Of a stretch of 64,000 nucleotides of DNA, positions 9,534 through 17,664 are shown piece by piece. Location of the stretch: NCBI RefSeq assembly GCF_002836775.1, contig NZ_PJAQ01000012.1, positions 89,068 to 153,067 on the forward strand, read 5' to 3'. The notes beneath the pieces are model-generated. The model was not told the DNA's origin, ran no database searches, and saw only the letters and a list, made by a program, of their open reading frames with translations. This DNA is from Colwellia sp. 12G3 (lineage in GTDB: Bacteria > Pseudomonadota > Gammaproteobacteria > Enterobacterales > Alteromonadaceae). The translations under genes and the position numbers were made by a program. Within the stretch, counting starts at the first letter, position 1, and each line of letters opens with the position of its first letter.

Positions 9534-9965
9534 ATGAAAACGACACTGGTTTTTTTACTGTTACTCACCTGTATTAGCTGTAGTGATGAGGCTGAATTTT
9601 ACTCGATTGAAAGTTTCAATGACCAATTTACCCATGGGTTATTTCTTACAAAATTAATGAATAATAATATCCCGTATCAGTTCGACTACCACATGGGGGA
9701 GGATTATGTTTTAGTGCACTTTAGTTTCAAAGAACGTTTAATTCAACTGCGTAAAGATAGCTTAACAGAATCAAAATCACTTTCGTTAATACACCTGAAA
9801 AATGTGTGTAGTCAGAAAAACTTATCTCAAAAACTAAAAGAATCTAATGTATTTCATATGACCTTGAGTAAAAGAGGTATCCCTGTTATTAGAGTGACGA
9901 ATAACGACCACAGTAGTAAAAATGTATCTGCCATTTTAAGTGCATATGATTGGCGCTGTGATTAA
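9534..9965 (+). CDS. Small lipoprotein, function unknown
   Basis: A 143-aa protein. The ATG at 9534 is chosen because GAGG lies nine bases upstream and the result is a clean signal sequence; an ATG at 9519 is in frame but has no ribosome-binding site. The lipobox is LLTCISC, with lipidation at the second Cys, so it is predicted to be membrane-anchored in the envelope. The mature part is polar, with two further Cys (NVCSQK and WRCD) that could pair. No family recognised. The stop is immediately followed by the 15-bp YjbR-tail trace at 9967-9981. Confidence 0.7.
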   Translation: MKTTLVFLLLLTCISCSDEAEFYSIESFNDQFTHGLFLTKLMNNNIPYQFDYHMGEDYVLVHFSFKERLIQLRKDSLTESKSLSLIHLKNVCSQKNLSQKLKESNVFHMTLSKRGIPVIRVTNNDHSSKNVSAILSAYDWRCD

Positions 9966-9966
9966 T

Positions 9967-10093
9967 ATGACCAAGAAAGATCTGCGGTCAAATTTGGTGC
10001 ATTTATAACGAATCAATAAGTTACCTTAAAGCTGCATTGAAAGCAGCAGATAAGACAAGCTCATTTTGGTGGCATGAAGCCGACATAAATTAA
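9967..10093 (+). other. Spacer with YjbR-tail trace and an orphan coding-like fragment
   Basis: Bases 9967-9981 (ATGACCAAGAAAGAT) are identical to the tail of the other YjbR relics. After it, an open stretch at about 10013-10093 translates to SYLKAALKAADKTSSFWWHE and ends at TAA. It has no start codon or ribosome-binding site of its own and looks like the end of a lost gene. Origin unknown. From 10094 to the start of the next gene the DNA is AT-rich with no feature recognised. Confidence 0.35.
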
Positions 10094-10231
10094 ATATTTT
10101 TATGATGTTTATAGAACAATAACCTAAAGTTTGTTTGCATTTTTTTCAATGTTATCGCATATTTCTTTACTAATATCTCGTCACTAACTCACTTTTTAGA
10201 TGACAATAGCTAATTCAAAATAGGATGAAGC

Positions 10232-11119
10232 ATGCCAAATAATAATATCCCAGAAGAAGCATTTGATTGGTACGATGACTATGCACATGGTGGCATGGAT
10301 CGTCGAACATTTATGAAAAAGTTAAGTGGCTTAGTCGTACTTGGCTATTCTATGTCTGTTTTAACCTCAGCATTTCTACCTAATTATGCATTAGCAGAGC
10401 AAGTATCATTTAACGACTCCGATATAAAGGCAAGCTACCAGAACTTTCCTTCACCACAAGGCTATGGAGAAGGCAGGGGCTATTTAGTTGTCCCTAATGA
10501 AAATACGAAGAAAATGCCTGTAGTATTAGTTATCCATGAAAACAGAGGGCTAAATCCCTATATTAAAGATGTAGCACGTCGATTAGCTAAAGCGGGATTT
10601 ATTGCTTTTGCCCCTGATGCCTTATTTTCTTTAGGTGGCTACCCAGGCAATGATGATGAAGGTCGAGCAATGCAAAAAACACTTGAACGAGAAAAAATTG
10701 AACACGACTTTGTTGCAGCCGCGAACTTTATAAAATCTCATCCACGTTCTAATGGAAAATTAGGCTGTATTGGATTTTGTTTTGGTGGATACATAGTCAA
10801 TTATTTAGCGGCAGTTGACAGTAATCTCATTGATGCTGGCGTACCCTTTTATGGGACACCAGCAACAAAAGCGCTAAGAAAAAATATTAAAGCACCGTTA
10901 ATGATTCAATTAGGTGAATTAGATAAACGGGTGAACGCTTCTTGGTCTGAATATGAAGCTGATTTAACTGCAAATAATGTTGATTATGTTATGCACATGT
11001 ACAAAAATGCGAATCACGGTTTTCATAACGACTCAACGGGGCGATACGATAAAAAAAATGCTGAATTAGCTTGGTCAAGATCTATAGCATTTTTTGAGTC
11101 AAAGCTGATCTTGAAATAG
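10232..11119 (+). CDS. Tat-exported dienelactone hydrolase family protein
   Basis: A 295-aa alpha/beta hydrolase of the dienelactone hydrolase family. A twin-arginine signal is visible (D23-R-R-T-F-M28, then a hydrophobic stretch to about residue 55), which predicts folded export to the periplasm. Active-site residues are C183 in GFCFGG, D231 in ELDKR, H262 in NANHGFH, and the family Glu E103 in HENRG. The true substrate is unknown; these enzymes cleave lactone or ester bonds. The gene stands alone with a start codon near TAGGATG. It is followed directly by the largest YjbR relic. Confidence 0.88.
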   Translation: MPNNNIPEEAFDWYDDYAHGGMDRRTFMKKLSGLVVLGYSMSVLTSAFLPNYALAEQVSFNDSDIKASYQNFPSPQGYGEGRGYLVVPNENTKKMPVVLVIHENRGLNPYIKDVARRLAKAGFIAFAPDALFSLGGYPGNDDEGRAMQKTLEREKIEHDFVAAANFIKSHPRSNGKLGCIGFCFGGYIVNYLAAVDSNLIDAGVPFYGTPATKALRKNIKAPLMIQLGELDKRVNASWSEYEADLTANNVDYVMHMYKNANHGFHNDSTGRYDKKNAELAWSRSIAFFESKLILK

Positions 11120-11129
11120 TAGTGCTAAC

Positions 11130-11276
11130 GATTACATGAATAAATCGACTTGGAACAGCGTCATATTAGACGGCTCAATTCCTCAAGGTGAAATAGAGCG
11201 CATGATAGATAATTCATTTAAGTTGGTGGTCAGTAAAATGACCAAGAAAGATCAGCAGTTAACTTCTGCTAGGTGA
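11130..11276 (+). pseudogene. Decayed copy of the 3' part of the YjbR-family gene
   Basis: From the ATG at 11136 an open 46-codon stretch reads MNKSTWNSVILDGSIPQGEI, then ERMIDNSFKLVVSKMTKKDQ, and ends at TGA. It matches the last third of the intact YjbR protein at 9034-9441 almost residue for residue, but the N-terminal two thirds are missing. It sits between the 3' ends of the convergent hydrolase and GGDEF-EAL genes. It probably makes no functional product. Confidence 0.75.
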
Positions 11277-11283
11277 GTATTGG

Positions 11284-13887
11284 TTATCTAGATAACAACC
11301 AATCACCAATATCTTGTAAAGACTTGGGCTTACACAACCAAAATCCTTGCAGTTCATCACACTTAAGCTCTTTCATAAGTTGATACGTTTCAGTATCTTC
11401 GACACCTTCAGTGACAACCTTATATCCTAGGCCATGCGCCATATCAATTGATGCTTTAACGATAATACGTGAACTTTCACTGTTAGTTATATCTAAAATC
11501 AAAGAACGATCAAGCTTAATTTCTGAAGCAGGAAGTTGCTTCAGATAAGATAATGAAGAATAGCCAGCACCAAAATCATCAATAGAAATTTTTAAGCCAA
11601 GTGACGTCAATTGATTCAACGCTATCAATCCAGCTTCAGGCTCATCCATCGCGGCTGTTTCTGTCAATTCAAGAAAGATTTTCGAAGGATCAACTTGGTA
11701 TTTTTCAAAGATTACTTCAATTTGATCTTTTAGCCGATTACTTAATAAGTCTTTCGCTGAAATGTTGATAGACATATTACCTGAATAACCAATGCTTCGG
11801 AGCCATACGAGATCTTTTGCTGCACGCTCAATGACCCATAAGGTCAGCTTTTTGATAACACCGGTTTGTTCTGCCAAAGGCACAAAGTCAGCAGGTGAAA
11901 CAAATCCTTGTTTGGGATGGTGCCAACGAATCAAGGCTTCTAAACCGACTATGGTATTGTCCTTTAAATTTAGTTTCGGCTGATAATGCAATGTTGGTTC
12001 ATCATTCTTGAGCGCCTCTCTTAAATCAGACATAAGAGTTAACCGACTTTCATTATAAATATCTAACGCATTATCATAATAACGAATGTGATCGGTCGAT
12101 TTATGCGAACTTTCCATAGCCACTAGCGCATTACGAATTAATTGCGCAGCATCAAGACCATGCTCAGGATAAAGCGCACCACCAATTAAGGGCTCAAGCT
12201 CTATGGAAAGCAAATCCATTTCAATAGGTAATGAAAGTTTTTTGGTAAAACTATGGTACTGTTCTCGGTTTTTCGCAAAGATACTTTGCCTTATTAATAC
12301 CCCAAAAGTATCGCCAGTTAACTGAAATATAGCATCCGTAGCTCCTTGTGATCTTTGTGTTGTAATCACTCCAGGCATACGGCTGAGAGACAGATTAAGA
12401 CGTTCTGAAATCGTACGGAAAATACGCTCTACACTTGAAATACCTAATGTTCTAGTGATCTCATTTATACGCGTGACTCTTGCAACAAAAATAACAAAAT
12501 GCTGATCCTTGTGCTTGCTGAATATTTTGTTGGCAAGTAATTCAAAACGGTTTCGGTTGGCCAAATTGGTAATGGGATCGCGCATCATCGCTTCTGATAA
12601 CTGGCTCTGAATTGCGAGTCGCTGCTGCTCTTTTTGTATGTTTGCAGCTTGGGCAATAATTTTTTCTTCTCTTTCTCGATACAATCGGTCAGCCAAAGCT
12701 AATGTTAAGATTAATGCCTCTAAACCTGATCCTAATTGCATCGCATATTCGGTAAAAAAATTGTTCTGTAGAATACCTGATGATCGCCCTGCAGTTGCTG
12801 CGAAACCTACAGTCAAAGGTATCCAAGCGATGGTAAAAAATACCCCCGCTCGCCTTTTAGCCCACCACGAGATAGGACCAGCAAAAAACAATACAATAAA
12901 TAACACCAATGCAGAAATGGCCGATATGCGAACTGCAGTGTTGTAATCTAATACGACGGCAGCAACCATATTAAAGTATTCGAAATAGATCATGCCACGA
13001 ATAGCCATATCCAACACACGACTATGTTGCTTGGTTTGTAAGAATTCGCGCGCAAATAGTAAGGAGAATAATGCAAGGAAAGGCATTGAAGAGAGTAATA
13101 GTTGGCTATTAAGTGCAGGCGAGTCAGGGAAAAATAATTGCTGCCCATAACCTCTAAAGGTAAAGAAAAATAGAATGTAACCGGTCGTTGCTAATGAATA
13201 GTACAGATAAAGTTTTTCACGTAAGGTAAAAAATATAGCCAAGTTAATCAGAATGATGACGGAAAGGGCGCCGTAGTAGAAGAAATGGAATTTTTGTTCT
13301 TTAGCCGCAAATTCGAAAAAATCATTCTCTTGCCATATTCTGACTGGCAGGATCATAGAGCCTTTGGTCTGTACTCGAGCATATAGATCTACGCTTTCAC
13401 CTGCTTGCAATTGCAAACGAAATAACATGTTAGGGTGTTCAATATCGCGAGGATAAAAAGGCTTGCTGTCACCAATATCTAAGGACCGCACTGATCCATT
13501 CTGCTTGATTGCATAAAAGGTGACATCATCTAGCAGTGGATATGCTATTTCAAAGACAATATTTGTCGTCTTCATTTCCGCATTATTAATGTTTAAACGT
13601 AACCATAACTGTGAGTGACTAAATCCAAGAGATACGTTGCCTTCTTCAGTTTTTGTCCAGTGCACGTTAGGCAATTTGATTATGCTTTCAAAGCTATGCC
13701 CTTTATTTGCATCTTCAAAATATTCAAACTTGATATTAGCGTCGGAGAATATGGTTTTATTGAGAGAATTAACTGGCAGGCTAGCACTTGAAGCACTAGC
13801 GTACAATAAAGTAAAAATAGCTAGGAGCCAAGTCAGTACACTTAACTTAATACAGGTAAGTTGAGGTTTATACCCGTTATCATTCAA
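11284..13887 (-). CDS. 7TM-DISM membrane protein with degenerate GGDEF and intact EAL domain
   Basis: A c-di-GMP signalling protein. Order: signal peptide (TWLLAIFTLLYASASSA), periplasmic 7TMR-DISM extracellular domain, seven membrane helices, short coiled coil, GGDEF domain, EAL domain. The GGDEF signature is degenerate (TGDTFGVLI), so cyclase activity is unlikely. The EAL domain keeps its key residues (EALIRWHHP, NISAKD, ELTETA, DDFGAGYSSL, EGVED, QGFW), which predicts an active c-di-GMP phosphodiesterase. The start is uncertain. The frame is open to a GTG at 14112, but 13869-13960 is a repeat element, and the residues encoded there and above look non-genuine. The TTG at 13887, inside the repeat, is the nearest usable start before the signal peptide. 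Confidence 0.8.
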   Translation of the reverse strand: MNDNGYKPQLTCIKLSVLTWLLAIFTLLYASASSASLPVNSLNKTIFSDANIKFEYFEDANKGHSFESIIKLPNVHWTKTEEGNVSLGFSHSQLWLRLNINNAEMKTTNIVFEIAYPLLDDVTFYAIKQNGSVRSLDIGDSKPFYPRDIEHPNMLFRLQLQAGESVDLYARVQTKGSMILPVRIWQENDFFEFAAKEQKFHFFYYGALSVIILINLAIFFTLREKLYLYYSLATTGYILFFFTFRGYGQQLFFPDSPALNSQLLLSSMPFLALFSLLFAREFLQTKQHSRVLDMAIRGMIYFEYFNMVAAVVLDYNTAVRISAISALVLFIVLFFAGPISWWAKRRAGVFFTIAWIPLTVGFAATAGRSSGILQNNFFTEYAMQLGSGLEALILTLALADRLYREREEKIIAQAANIQKEQQRLAIQSQLSEAMMRDPITNLANRNRFELLANKIFSKHKDQHFVIFVARVTRINEITRTLGISSVERIFRTISERLNLSLSRMPGVITTQRSQGATDAIFQLTGDTFGVLIRQSIFAKNREQYHSFTKKLSLPIEMDLLSIELEPLIGGALYPEHGLDAAQLIRNALVAMESSHKSTDHIRYYDNALDIYNESRLTLMSDLREALKNDEPTLHYQPKLNLKDNTIVGLEALIRWHHPKQGFVSPADFVPLAEQTGVIKKLTLWVIERAAKDLVWLRSIGYSGNMSINISAKDLLSNRLKDQIEVIFEKYQVDPSKIFLELTETAAMDEPEAGLIALNQLTSLGLKISIDDFGAGYSSLSYLKQLPASEIKLDRSLILDITNSESSRIIVKASIDMAHGLGYKVVTEGVEDTETYQLMKELKCDELQGFWLCKPKSLQDIGDWLLSR

Positions 13888-13960
13888 GATACAGGTTTCA
13901 GAGTGCTTGAGAAATTTCAATTCAAGGCGCTGTGATGAAATAATGGTTATTCCCTTATAA
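13869..13960. repeat. MITE-like repeat overlapping the 5' end of the GGDEF-EAL gene
   Basis: The block begins TATACCCGTTATCATTCAAG and ends with AATGGTTATTCCCTTATA; its middle reads TGCTTGAGAAATTTCAATTC. It resembles short intergenic repeats that I recall from Shewanella and Colwellia relatives (ATACCCGT...TTATTCC type). The ends are imperfectly inverted. It lies exactly where the start codon of the GGDEF-EAL gene would be expected. There is no second copy in the window, so the assignment rests on recall. Confidence 0.45.
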
Positions 13961-14254
13961 ATGACAGTAACGATGGAGTGATGTTGCTCAAGTGCTTCTT
14001 TGATGGGTAACAGGTTATACACGAAGCTATCTTTATCCTTAATACAACAAACATAACACAATAGTGCCAACATGACATAAGTGTATCTAGTATAATGAGT
14101 ATAGGAAGGCACGCTATCACTGATCTATACAAGAGTTCTAGATTGAGAAAATACTGATACTGATTACTATAGGTTAATTGTTGGAAATGATTAAAAATTA
14201 TGGAATAACGTAACCTTTAAGACTCAAGGTCACAAACTGCGTTTACCTTAAATT

Positions 14255-14313
14255 ATTGAGCGTATGAAAAATAACTGATAAGTGTTGGTGAGAGAAAAGT
14301 GACCAAGAAAGAT
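14255..14313 (+). pseudogene. Short decayed relic of the YjbR-gene 3' end
   Basis: ATTGAGCG-TATGA... through GTGACCAAGAAAGAT aligns base by base with the end of the intact YjbR gene (from ATTGAGCGCATGATAG to ATGACCAAGAAAGAG), with several substitutions and stops. An imperfect hairpin continues from it (ACCAAGA at 14302-14308 with TCTTGGT at 14324-14330), just downstream of the alpha/beta-hydrolase stop. The remaining 14113-14254 shows no feature. Confidence 0.6.
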
Positions 14314-14355
14314 AAGTAATCTATCTTGGTGTATTTGTCATTTACTAAACAATAT

Positions 14356-15864
14356 TTATTGTTTTTGTGGGGAAAATTCTGGCAATTTGATAGTAATTGA
14401 TTGTGTCGTTATTTCTCTATCACTTAAGAATAATTTAATCACTTCCGTTACTTCTGGCGAAACCATGAAAAGGTTATGCCCCGCATTAATAACGCTAACT
14501 TGCGTTAAATTCGATAAGCCTCGAGTCGCCGATTTTTGCGAGTCTATATAAGTTCTTCCATCTAATGTCCCGGTCAATAAAAGTGTAGGTATGTCGCTAA
14601 CAGGGTCCTCACGAAAACTATCACCTAAATCTAGTCCTTTAACTGCTTTATTTAGTTGTGGCATAGGGAAGTTGAGTGCCAAGCCTAATAATGAAGTTTC
14701 TGCTTGTTGGTTCACTAATGCTAATCTTTCCTCGGTAATACCGGAGGCAATATCCATAGCAAACGACATTGCATTAAATGAAATGGGTTTATTATCAAAA
14801 TAACCCCGCTTTAGTATTTCTACAAGGGCTGTATCTACACCTAGATCTAAGGTTTTATATAGCATCAATAAATGTTTTACGCCCCGTTGTGGATCGGCAA
14901 TCATTGAAGAGGCAATAATTTGTAAATGCATTTTTTGAAACAGTATATTAAGCAAAGAGCCATCTTTTTGAGGAATGCTTACTGTCATTGGCGTTTTATC
15001 TAGTTTGTTATGTACGCTGTGCATGAGTTTTACAATGTCTGGATAAGCCTTAGCCGCATTTTCTTGGGTGTTGATGGCTTGTTGTAATCGAGTAAAATAG
15101 GCATCTGTTTCTGCAGGTAGCTTTACTGTTTGATTTAGCCCTTCAGCACTAGCAATAACTACTTTATCAATCTTTCCCTTTAACGCTTTCATTGCTGAAA
15201 AAGCAAGATGGCTGCCGTAAGATATACCCCACAAGGTTACTTTTTTCGCTTGTAGATGCTTTCTTAAATCATCTATATCTAAAGCGCTTTGTGTTGTTGT
15301 ATAACCTAAAATATCAACACCTTCGCTTTGCCAAAACTTGACACATTCATTGGCTGATTTTTGGTATAACTGGGTTAGCAGAGTATTAGTCAACTTGGAT
15401 GTTAACGGTAAAGTGTTTGATGAAATACACTGAGGTATTGTTTTAGAAGATCCCGCACCTCTTTGATCTAGCGCGATGACATCACCAAACTCTCTTAATG
15501 CCATAAATAATGGAAAACGAAAGTTTGGGTATTTAGCCGTATCTATGCCTGATCCGCCAGGGCCACCCGATAAATAAATTATTGGTGAGCCATTTTTATT
15601 ACCCGTTGCAGGAAAACGAACATACTTAACGGTGATTAATCGGCTATTAGCGCTATTTCTATTTTCGGGTACTTCAATATAGCCTTCAAAGGCATCTGTA
15701 GTTTTGTTATCCATCGTTTTAAATATAATCGCTTGCTCATTAGGGTATATTTTCTGCGGTTTTTTTCCTCCTATAGCTTGGCTTGATATTATTAGCGTAA
15801 GTATTAACAATGAAGTTTGTATTGTGGTATTTAATTTATGACTTAGCATGTGAACTACACTCAT
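14356..15864 (-). CDS. Secreted alpha/beta hydrolase, proline-aminopeptidase/TAP-like
   Basis: About 502 aa from the ATG at 15864. The frame stays open to a TTG at 15912, but the extra residues do not look like a signal peptide, and an ATG at 15849 is also possible. A signal peptide (TSLLILTLIISSQAIG) is followed by an alpha/beta-hydrolase domain: oxyanion motif LSGGPGGSG, nucleophile in GISYGS, Asp in LTGTLDGRT and His in NAGHNLF. This pattern is that of the S33 family of tripeptidyl/prolyl aminopeptidases. It is probably periplasmic or cell-surface peptide cleavage, with specificity unknown. It is divergent from the membrane LytTR regulator gene at 16002 and shares a 137-bp promoter region with it. 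Confidence 0.85.
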   Translation of the reverse strand: MSVVHMLSHKLNTTIQTSLLILTLIISSQAIGGKKPQKIYPNEQAIIFKTMDNKTTDAFEGYIEVPENRNSANSRLITVKYVRFPATGNKNGSPIIYLSGGPGGSGIDTAKYPNFRFPLFMALREFGDVIALDQRGAGSSKTIPQCISSNTLPLTSKLTNTLLTQLYQKSANECVKFWQSEGVDILGYTTTQSALDIDDLRKHLQAKKVTLWGISYGSHLAFSAMKALKGKIDKVVIASAEGLNQTVKLPAETDAYFTRLQQAINTQENAAKAYPDIVKLMHSVHNKLDKTPMTVSIPQKDGSLLNILFQKMHLQIIASSMIADPQRGVKHLLMLYKTLDLGVDTALVEILKRGYFDNKPISFNAMSFAMDIASGITEERLALVNQQAETSLLGLALNFPMPQLNKAVKGLDLGDSFREDPVSDIPTLLLTGTLDGRTYIDSQKSATRGLSNLTQVSVINAGHNLFMVSPEVTEVIKLFLSDREITTQSITIKLPEFSPQKQ

Positions 15865-16001
15865 TCTTGTTGGTAAATAATTGAGTTGATTAAAACGTAT
15901 AGAAGATAACAACGCATGTGTTATTCTTTTAAAGCTACTGATTTTATGGATGAAAATGACAAGCGGTATGAAAAAATCGATGAACGGTAATAGAGAATAG
16001 T

Positions 16002-17537
16002 ATGAATATAAACGGATACATAGCTTGTGTACTTTTGATGTTGAGTTGTTTTATTCACTCATCGGCTTTTGCTCAAGCGCTGATCGCAATGGCCGATGAA
16101 TCTCTTATTGTTTGTCCAGCTAAAGCCGATCAAAAAGGGCCGCCTGAATTTACAGAGCCTGAATGTCAGCAACGCCATTTGTATAATGTCGATCCACAAA
16201 ATATTGAAATTTGGATGAAGGGAAATTTACTTGTTACGGACGCTTATTTGAAAAGGCAGCAACCGTCAGCCTTGTTTGTCTTTGCTAAAATGTCGAGCGA
16301 GGTTTATTTAAATGGTGAGAGGTTAGGGAACAATGGTACGCCTAGCTTTTTTAAGGAGGAAGAGTTTTCAGGAAATATGGATACTCGATTCTATATCCCG
16401 CCAAGCATCATTAAACAGGGAGTCAATGAGGTTATTATTCATGCGTCAAGCCATCATGGCTTTCTGACCCTTGCCACACCAATCCATTTCATCGGTATTT
16501 CAGAATATGGACAAACGAGTGAATTCTTTAAGCGGGATTTACTGATATTACTTAGTTTATTGGGTGCAATGTTACTGGGTTGTACTTATTTAATAACCTT
16601 AGTTTTTAGTGCTGAAGATAAAGAAAATCCGATTCTTATTTTATTAATGTTAGCTGCAGCTAGTGGGCAATTATTTACAGAAATTAGCCGAGTTCTTTTT
16701 AACTATAGTTACCCAATGCATGATATTCGTTTAATCGCTATCGTCTTTTTATCATTAGTTTTTGGCTTAAGTTTTTTATTATTCACTATTAAAAAGTTTG
16801 CTCGTTCTCGCAAAAAACTTTGGTTAACACTAGCCGTGCCACTCACCTTATTCTTATCCTTAATGATCACTGGCTTTGATGGGAAGTCAGCGATAGCTAT
16901 ATTGGTTCCTGCATTGTTTAGTGTGGTTATAAGTGGCCTTAGTTGCCGGAAAAAAGCCTCACAAGAATCGATCTCCTATTTTATTGCCTACAGTTTATTT
17001 TGCGTAACTATCGTGTTTACTTTTGGCCAATTTAATTCTATGTATTTTTATTATATCGTTACGGGCATGATGGCATTTTTTGTTATTAAAATAGTGAATA
17101 AATCTGTCCAAGAGAAAAAACTAAGAAAAGAAGAAGATAAGCAATTGGTCAAATTACAATTAAAGGTTGATCAACTAGCACAACAAAAATCACCGACAAA
17201 ACTGCAACTCACCAGCGCGGGTAAAATTGAATTAATACCAGTTAATGACATCGCTTACTGCAAAGCCGCAGGCGATTATGTTGAGATTTTCCTCACTAAT
17301 CAAAGCCAATCATTATTTAGCGGCACATTAAAAAGCATTGAGGAATTACTTCCGTCAACATTCTTGAAAGTACATCGTTCTTACATCGTAAATTTAGAGG
17401 AAGTACTCTCTATTTCGTCATCTAAAAAAGGCGCACTGAGTAGTGGTATACTGGTGTTAAAAATGGGAGATGACATACCTGTGAGTCGCCGGATATTACC
17501 CCATGTACGTGGTGTGATTAAAGGAAAAGTGCTTTAG
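16002..17537 (+). CDS. Membrane-bound LytTR-family transcriptional regulator
   Basis: A 511-aa one-component regulator. It has a signal peptide (1-24) and a periplasmic domain (to about 170) with a jelly-roll-like stretch containing VYLNGERLGNNG. Seven hydrophobic segments follow (about 180-375), then a short coiled coil (KKLRKEEDKQLVKLQLKVDQ) and a C-terminal LytTR DNA-binding domain (about 405-505: IAYCKAAGDYVEIFL, FLKVHRSYIVNLEEV, VPVSRR-like VSRRIL). The layout implies that an outside signal controls DNA binding directly from the membrane. The divergent peptidase-like gene at 14356-15864 is the obvious first target to test. Confidence 0.85.
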   Translation: MNINGYIACVLLMLSCFIHSSAFAQALIAMADESLIVCPAKADQKGPPEFTEPECQQRHLYNVDPQNIEIWMKGNLLVTDAYLKRQQPSALFVFAKMSSEVYLNGERLGNNGTPSFFKEEEFSGNMDTRFYIPPSIIKQGVNEVIIHASSHHGFLTLATPIHFIGISEYGQTSEFFKRDLLILLSLLGAMLLGCTYLITLVFSAEDKENPILILLMLAAASGQLFTEISRVLFNYSYPMHDIRLIAIVFLSLVFGLSFLLFTIKKFARSRKKLWLTLAVPLTLFLSLMITGFDGKSAIAILVPALFSVVISGLSCRKKASQESISYFIAYSLFCVTIVFTFGQFNSMYFYYIVTGMMAFFVIKIVNKSVQEKKLRKEEDKQLVKLQLKVDQLAQQKSPTKLQLTSAGKIELIPVNDIAYCKAAGDYVEIFLTNQSQSLFSGTLKSIEELLPSTFLKVHRSYIVNLEEVLSISSSKKGALSSGILVLKMGDDIPVSRRILPHVRGVIKGKVL

Positions 17538-17572
17538 TTTAAAATACATGTAGCTTGTTATTAGCAAAGTTA

Positions 17573-17630
17573 TTGAGCGGATGATAGATACCTCATAACC
17601 TTAGTGAAGAGTAAAATGACCAAGAAAGAT
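17573..17630 (+). pseudogene. Short decayed relic of the YjbR-gene 3' end
   Basis: ATTGAGCGGATGATAGATA... to AGTAAAATGACCAAGAAAG aligns with the intact gene at about 9354-9412. Only around a dozen substitutions, an in-frame stop and a one-base deletion separate them. It lies right after the LytTR gene stop, in the same orientation as the intact gene. Confidence 0.65.
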
Positions 17631-17647
17631 ACAGTATCTTTCTTGGT
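17619..17647. terminator. Perfect hairpin between convergent LytTR and speA genes
   Basis: ACCAAGAAAGATAC and GTATCTTTCTTGGT are perfect 14-bp arms around a single A. The left arm is the tail of the YjbR relic. The element lies between two converging genes and could end transcription of both, though the downstream T-run is weak. Confidence 0.5.
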
Positions 17648-17664
17648 ACATATGTCGTTCTTAT

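Noticed and set aside
13947..14132. 61-codon frame at the GGDEF-EAL 5' region
   Set aside because: Overlaps the repeat-derived extension; no ribosome-binding site and no recognisable protein.
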